Origin: Streptococcus oralis subsp. tigurinus | Lineage (GTDB): Bacteria > Bacillota > Bacilli > Lactobacillales > Streptococcaceae | Length of the DNA stretch: 64,000 nt | Assembly: GCF_002356415.1 (NCBI RefSeq) | Contig: NZ_AP018338.1 | Location: 992,001 to 1,056,000, forward strand | Direction: 5' to 3' | Part shown: positions 59,586 through 64,000 of the stretch, in pieces | Position numbering within the stretch: the first letter of the stretch is position 1 | How the letters are laid out: each line of letters begins with the position of its first letter | Program-made: the position numbers and the translations under genes | Notes under the pieces: model-generated | Databases searched by the model: none | What the model was told of the DNA's origin: nothing | What the model saw: only the letters and a program-made list of their open reading frames with translations

Positions 59586-60515
59586 TTATACCTCTTTTAC
59601 TATTAATTGATCATATAGAGCTTGATAGTTGGCCATATTCACATGACCTGTTATCTTTTCTTGAGCATTGAGCATACCAAGGACATTGGCCTTGATGAGG
59701 AGTTCTTGATCAGATTCCTTATGAAGAAGTCCTGATGAAATCCCTGCTACAGTAGAATCTCCAGATCCGACAGGATTAACTACCTGAATTCTTGGAATAT
59801 CTACTTTATAGAAAGTATCCCCTTGTTTTGCAAAAGCACCATTTGCACCAAGTGACACGATAATCCACTCAATCCCTGCAAATAGAGGCTCCTGAAGAAC
59901 TTCTTTTAATTCATCCAGATCCTCAGAAACTTCTTTCCCAAGAAGCTGAGACAATTCTTCGTTATTTGGTTTAATTACTGTTGGTTTATGTGGTGATTCA
60001 AGGACAGCCTGAAGAGCTGCACCTGAGCAGTCTAGAACAACTGGTTTCTCTGCTTGATTAGCAAGCTTCACCAAGTTTGCATAATAGTCAACTGGAAGAC
60101 CAGCTGGAAGACTACCTGAGATGGTTACTACTTCCACAGTGTCAAGAAGATTTTTGAAATGAGCCAAGAAATCTTGCCCTTCTTGTTCTAGAACTTCAGG
60201 CCCTTTCTCAAGAATTTCTGTTTGATTTTCACCATGTAGAATAGCGATACAGTTACGAGTCTCTCCTTGAATTGAGAAGAAATCTTTCGTTACTTTATCA
60301 TCGATATGTTCTACCAAAAATTCACCAAGTTTACCACCAACTAAACCAGTAGCTACAACAGAATCACCAAATTCTGAAAGAACTCGCGTAACATTGAGAC
60401 CTTTACCACCAGCTGTCTTGGTCACGTCCACCACACGGTTGACAGTGTCAATTTTTAATTCATCCAAAGGATAAGAAATATCAATGGATGGATTCATTGT
60501 GACTGTTAAAATCAT
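59586..60515 (-). CDS. lacC: Tagatose-6-phosphate kinase
   Basis: A 309-residue pfkB-family kinase making tagatose-1,6-bisphosphate. The N-terminal [15 protein letters not shown] and C-terminal [18 protein letters not shown] signatures with the catalytic Asp are both present. Confidence 0.97.
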   Translation of the reverse strand: MILTVTMNPSIDISYPLDELKIDTVNRVVDVTKTAGGKGLNVTRVLSEFGDSVVATGLVGGKLGEFLVEHIDDKVTKDFFSIQGETRNCIAILHGENQTEILEKGPEVLEQEGQDFLAHFKNLLDTVEVVTISGSLPAGLPVDYYANLVKLANQAEKPVVLDCSGAALQAVLESPHKPTVIKPNNEELSQLLGKEVSEDLDELKEVLQEPLFAGIEWIIVSLGANGAFAKQGDTFYKVDIPRIQVVNPVGSGDSTVAGISSGLLHKESDQELLIKANVLGMLNAQEKITGHVNMANYQALYDQLIVKEV

Positions 60516-60525
60516 GCGTCACCTC

Positions 60526-61041
60526 TTAGTCGTGGTATTCACCGCGATCCCATTTTTCAAGGAATTCTGTAAAGAAGTTTGCATCTGCTTGATGAGCATT
60601 GTGAGTTTCAACGTGCTCAATTTTCGCAATCAATTTTTTGTTTTCTTCTGATGGTTTGTATTCAGCTTTGATGAAAGCTTCAATGATATCGCACATAAGC
60701 AATTCACCAGTGATTTTACCACCAAAACCAATAACGTTGGCATTCAATTGTTCTTTTGCATAAAGAGCTGTTGTCATATCACGAACCAAGGCAGAACGAA
60801 CTCCTGGAACTTTATTTACAGCGTTGTTGATACCAACACCAGTACCACAGATACATACCCCAAGATCAGCTTGACCGCTAGTTACAGCTTCACCAACTTT
60901 TTTACCAAAGATTGGGTAGTGAGTACGTGTGTGGTCATAGGTACCAAAGTCGATAACTTCATATCCTTTTGATTTCAAAAATTCTGAAACCGCCATTTTT
61001 TCATCTGTTACGATGTGGTCACATCCAATTGCAATTCTCAT
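60526..61041 (-). CDS. lacB: Galactose-6-phosphate isomerase subunit LacB
   Basis: A 171-residue subunit that with LacA turns galactose-6-phosphate into tagatose-6-phosphate. Signature segments: [40 protein letters not shown] and [20 protein letters not shown]. Confidence 0.97.
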   Translation of the reverse strand: MRIAIGCDHIVTDEKMAVSEFLKSKGYEVIDFGTYDHTRTHYPIFGKKVGEAVTSGQADLGVCICGTGVGINNAVNKVPGVRSALVRDMTTALYAKEQLNANVIGFGGKITGELLMCDIIEAFIKAEYKPSEENKKLIAKIEHVETHNAHQADANFFTEFLEKWDRGEYHD

Positions 61042-61071
61042 TTTTAACTTACCTTTCTTACTGTAATCTAA

Positions 61072-61497
61072 TTAGCACATTTTGTTCAACATATCCACAC
61101 GAATTTGGTGACGACCACCGTCATATTTACCGTTAACAAATCCTTTAGCAATGTTTTTAGCCAATTCATCACCAACAAGTTGTGCACCCATAGTGATCAT
61201 ACGTGAGTTGTTGTGTCCACGAGTCATATAAGCTGAACGTTCATCTGAAACTTCTGCAGCAACCATTCCTTTGATTTTAGTTGCGACCATGAATGGACCA
61301 GCACCATAAGCATCAATCACGATACCAAGGTTTTGTTCTTCTTTGTTTACTTCTGAAGCAACAGCAAGAGTCACATCAACAAAATCTTGACCTTCAGCTG
61401 TAACATCCACAACGTGGAAGTTTTCTTTTTCCAAGAAGTCTTTCACAACTTCTTTCAATCTCAAACCTGCAGCATCTGCACCGATAACAATAGACAT
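61072..61497 (-). CDS. lacA: Galactose-6-phosphate isomerase subunit LacA
   Basis: A 141-residue partner of LacB, of the RpiB family. [20 protein letters not shown] and [20 protein letters not shown] are typical. It is the first gene of the operon, with AAGGAG before the ATG. The RpiB-like protein near 10,881 is a distant relative, not a copy. Confidence 0.97.
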   Translation of the reverse strand: MSIVIGADAAGLRLKEVVKDFLEKENFHVVDVTAEGQDFVDVTLAVASEVNKEEQNLGIVIDAYGAGPFMVATKIKGMVAAEVSDERSAYMTRGHNNSRMITMGAQLVGDELAKNIAKGFVNGKYDGGRHQIRVDMLNKMC

Positions 61498-61689
61498 ATT
61501 GTATACTCCTTTTTATTTTTCTAGGCTAGTAAAGACTTTTATAGTTAGCAGTTTACCTACAAAAGGTTTTCTAGCAGTTTAGTGACAAATTTGATTGAAT
61601 GAGATGAATATCACCTTATCCAAGTCCAGGAAATCAAGTTCCTAGAAACAAACTTTCTCCTCGAAAGAGAATATAACAAGTGGTTATTT

Positions 61690-61770
61690 GTTTGTTACAA
61701 ACATCATTTGTTGCTTACAAACATAATATACTCCTATTTTTATAAAAAGTCAACAGTAAATGTTTGTTTT
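61690..61770 (-). promoter_or_regulatory. lacA promoter with LacR-type operator repeats
   Basis: Minus strand: TTGACT (61,748-61,753), 17 bases, TATATT (61,725-61,730). Repeated TGTTTGT/ACAAACA units flank it on both sides (GATGTTTGTAACAAACA downstream, ACAAAAACAAACA upstream), fitting LacR operators. A looping mechanism between the two is plausible. Confidence 0.75.
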
Positions 61771-61787
61771 TGTGTTTTATTTTTTAT

Positions 61788-62684
61788 CTAAAAGACTTCA
61801 ATATCAAAGCCAATTTGATCCACTTGACCAGGTTCTAAGAGACGAACGTTTTTCTTATCTTCTAAATGATCTCCTTCTTCAAGAGATGTAGATAATCCAG
61901 ACCAAGGTTCAAACGCAATGAATGGTCCCTTATTCAAAGTTGACCAAATGATGAGATTTGAGAACTCTGCAAAGTGGACTTTCAATCCCTTATCATGTTT
62001 ACGAGAACGAAGGGCAATTGTTCTAGATTGCAATTCATCCAAGGTGACTGCATCTGTGCTGAAAAGATCATAACTAAGATCTATTTCTTTTTGCCCCTCT
62101 AGCCATGGACTTCTATCTTGAAAATCTAGCATACCCGTTTCTGGGAAAGGACGTGGGACAGAGCAAGTCTCTTCTTTCTCAAACTCTAAATAGTAATCTT
62201 CATAGACTTCATCATCAAATAGAGGACAATTAAATCCCGGATGGCCTCCGATAAAGTATGGCATAACTTTGCTAGTTTCTTTATTAAAGACTTTGTATTG
62301 GGTACGAACGGTCTTGCCAGTAACCCTATAAGTGATTTCAAGTCGAAAATGATAAGGATAGTTTTGATAAGTATTCTCATCATCTTCGATAGCGAAGGTT
62401 ACACTGTTTTCAGTTTGATCAACTAATTCAAATTCTTTTTTGCGAACCAAACCATGTCGAGGAATAGTTCCTTTCGTCTCCGTTCCATCTCCGTGACTGT
62501 AGAAGGCTGTATCCTCTCTTAAAGAGCCACAGATTGGAAAAAGTACTGGAGCTTGCCCACTCCAATAGGTGGCATCTCCTTGCCACAAGTACTCAACGCA
62601 ATCCCGATCCTTAATAGACGACAAGGCACCACCAAAAGTTTTAAATTGGACCGTCAATTGCTCTGATTTTATTTCAATTACCAT
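61788..62684 (-). CDS. lacX: LacX-like aldose 1-epimerase-family protein
   Basis: A 298-residue galactose-mutarotase-like protein of the LacX subgroup. It has the beta-sandwich pattern with GQAPVLFPICGSLREDTAF and VMPYFIGGHPGFNCPL (conserved His) and IAFEPWSGLSTSLEEGD. Sugar-phosphate or sugar mutarotation is likely; the exact substrate is not proven for LacX. It lies upstream of the lacA promoter in the same direction, with its own terminator-separated neighbour gatC. Confidence 0.85.
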   Translation of the reverse strand: MVIEIKSEQLTVQFKTFGGALSSIKDRDCVEYLWQGDATYWSGQAPVLFPICGSLREDTAFYSHGDGTETKGTIPRHGLVRKKEFELVDQTENSVTFAIEDDENTYQNYPYHFRLEITYRVTGKTVRTQYKVFNKETSKVMPYFIGGHPGFNCPLFDDEVYEDYYLEFEKEETCSVPRPFPETGMLDFQDRSPWLEGQKEIDLSYDLFSTDAVTLDELQSRTIALRSRKHDKGLKVHFAEFSNLIIWSTLNKGPFIAFEPWSGLSTSLEEGDHLEDKKNVRLLEPGQVDQIGFDIEVF

Positions 62685-62714
62685 TATTTTCTCCGATTTC
62701 TTGATAGTTTATAA

Positions 62715-62760
62715 AAAACTAGGCTGTCACTCCCCATTAGGAAACTGACAACCTAGTTTT
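62715..62760 (-). terminator. Terminator after the EIIC gene
   Basis: Minus-strand AAAACTAGGTTGTCA pairs with TGACAGCCTAGTTTT, followed by TTATAA. Confidence 0.85.
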
Positions 62761-62786
62761 CACAATTTACATTTTATAGGAGCGAA

Positions 62787-64000
62787 TTATTTAGCATTTG
62801 CTGCGTATTCTTCATTACGTTTAATCATTTGTTTTCTATACCAAGCAAAGATACCTACATAGAATACAAGGAAGACTACTGCGCCAAGGATTGCTTTAAT
62901 ATCACCTGTTGTGGCATTACCAATTGCCCAACCAAGAAGTTTTTCGATTGGTCCTTCAAGAGTTGAATGAGTAATCAATTGAGTTTGACTCACACCTTCT
63001 GGGAAGGCACCCACACCTTTAGCAAGTTCAGTTGCAAATGGTGCAATAAGTGTACCTGAAAGAAGGAAGAGTGGCAACAAGAGAGTTCCGAAGATGATCA
63101 TACGGAGCAATTTACCACGAGTAACAACCAAGAGAGCTGGAGTTACACCCATTGCGATGATACCCGCAAGTGGCAAGATACCATTTCCGACTTTAGAAAG
63201 AAGTACAGCTTCTACTAGCATGATTGGAGCAAGTACGTTGGCACAAGCCCAGATTTCAGCACGACCAGCGATGAAAGGCCAGTCAAGACCGATGTTAAAT
63301 TTACGTCCTTGAAGACGTTTAGTAGCAACGTTTGTAATACCTTGTGAAAGTGGTTCCACGGCTGCGATGAACCAAGATCCGATAAGTGAGAAGAGTTCCA
63401 AAGATACACCAGCAGTCAAACCAAGGCTCAACCAACCTTTAATTACAAGTTCCCAAGAAGATGCATCTTCTACTCCAGCAACTGGATGTGGAGTTCCCAT
63501 TAAACCAATAACGATACCAAGAATGAAACCGATGAAGAATTTAGATCCCCAGAAACCGATTTTCTTGTTCAATTTTGCAGCATCAAAGTCATATTTATCT
63601 AGACCTGGCAATACTTTATCAAAAATCTTATCCAAGACCATGATAACTGGGTTCATCATGTAGTTCATGTGAGTTGAAGTCATTGGTGATGAACTTGGTG
63701 CATTAAGAAGGTCGTCGAATGTTGGTTTCATCAAGTCAGAGTTGATGATTTTCAAAATACCTACAAGGACAACTGCTGCAGTTGCGATGAAAAGGGAAAC
63801 CCCTTGGCTAACTCCATTGTTGTCTGCATACCATTTGATCAAAAGACCAGTGATTGACAAGTGCCAGATATCGAAGATATCAACGTCAAGTGTGTCTGTT
63901 TTCTTCATTGCAAGCATCACAACGTTGACAATCAACATCACAAGCAAGAAGTAAAGTGTCCAGGCAGAACCCCAAGTGATGGTAGCAAGTGGTGCCCAAC
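62787..64000 (-). CDS. Galactitol-type PTS enzyme IIC (GatC/SgcC family), cut by window end
   Basis: The frame is open to the window edge (upstream of the first internal ATG it reads WAPLATITWGSAWTLYFLLV), so the true start is outside. At least 404 residues with about ten membrane helices are visible. VLPGLDKYDFDAAKLNKKIG and FIAGRAEIWACANVLAPIML match the galactitol EIIC family. Partner EIIA and EIIB genes would be expected to the right. Substrate (galactitol, galactose or another polyol) is not decided by sequence. Confidence 0.88.
   Translation of the reverse strand, partial: WAPLATITWGSAWTLYFLLVMLIVNVVMLAMKKTDTLDVDIFDIWHLSITGLLIKWYADNNGVSQGVSLFIATAAVVLVGILKIINSDLMKPTFDDLLNAPSSSPMTSTHMNYMMNPVIMVLDKIFDKVLPGLDKYDFDAAKLNKKIGFWGSKFFIGFILGIVIGLMGTPHPVAGVEDASSWELVIKGWLSLGLTAGVSLELFSLIGSWFIAAVEPLSQGITNVATKRLQGRKFNIGLDWPFIAGRAEIWACANVLAPIMLVEAVLLSKVGNGILPLAGIIAMGVTPALLVVTRGKLLRMIIFGTLLLPLFLLSGTLIAPFATELAKGVGAFPEGVSQTQLITHSTLEGPIEKLLGWAIGNATTGDIKAILGAVVFLVFYVGIFAWYRKQMIKRNEEYAANAK

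Overview
This window is low-GC Firmicutes DNA, and its gene content and order fit a mitis-group Streptococcus (S. pneumoniae / S. mitis / S. oralis relatives). The markers are a BOX A-C repeat, an IS630-Spn1-type transposase remnant, histidine-triad (Pht) surface proteins beside the zinc lipoprotein AdcAII/Lmb with AdcR-type operators, a preQ1-II riboswitch before queT, an asd RNA, pvaA, and a tagatose-pathway lac operon. The species cannot be fixed from sequence reading alone.

Region 1 (1 to about 18,600) is an accessory island downstream of an intact 23S rRNA uracil methyltransferase gene (rlmD, read right to left). In pneumococcus the same junction carries the variable island PPI-1. Here the island holds a convergent pair of unknown genes, a neopullulanase with a MalR/CcpA-like operator, a decayed large serine recombinase, an IS630 remnant, an alpha/beta hydrolase, a lipid kinase, several small unknown proteins, an ADP-ribosylglycohydrolase next to a SAP-like protein, an RpiB/LacAB-family protein, IS110 copies, a type II P-type ATPase and a broken DUF1211 gene. 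The most striking feature is that the 3' end of rlmD recurs at least four more times through the island, always in the same orientation, each copy ending in its own stop codon (about 5195, 10708, 11604 and 17572, with a weaker trace near 8342). I read these as att-site scars of successive site-specific integrations that built the island in layers.

Region 2 (18,600 to 36,060) is core chromosome. A long leftward operon runs tdk-prfA-prmC-tsaC-GNAT-glyA-nucleoid protein-pvaA-DUF1002, mostly with overlapping or abutting genes. Beyond it lie a tautomerase, mnmE, dapA, asd with its upstream asd RNA, tRNA-Thr(GGT), queT with its riboswitch, a probably leaderless gtrA, mscL, a doubly frameshifted hemH and pepT.

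Region 3 (36,067 to 47,300) is the zinc and histidine-triad locus (a long chimeric Pht, adcAII, a PhtD/B-like Pht), followed by ptsI-ptsH and an alpha/beta hydrolase.

Region 4 (47,300 to 64,000) starts with the class Ib ribonucleotide reductase genes nrdH-nrdE-nrdF with NrdR boxes. Then comes lacR, boxed in by two inverted and apparently identical IS200-type elements. The leftward lactose/galactose operon follows (lacA-B-C-D-T-F-E-G). Lactose enters by LacFE, LacG splits lactose-6-phosphate, and LacAB, LacC and LacD take galactose-6-phosphate through the tagatose pathway. A LacT-type antitermination leader, a cre-like site and LacR-type repeats are visible. lacX and a truncated galactitol-type EIIC gene close the window.
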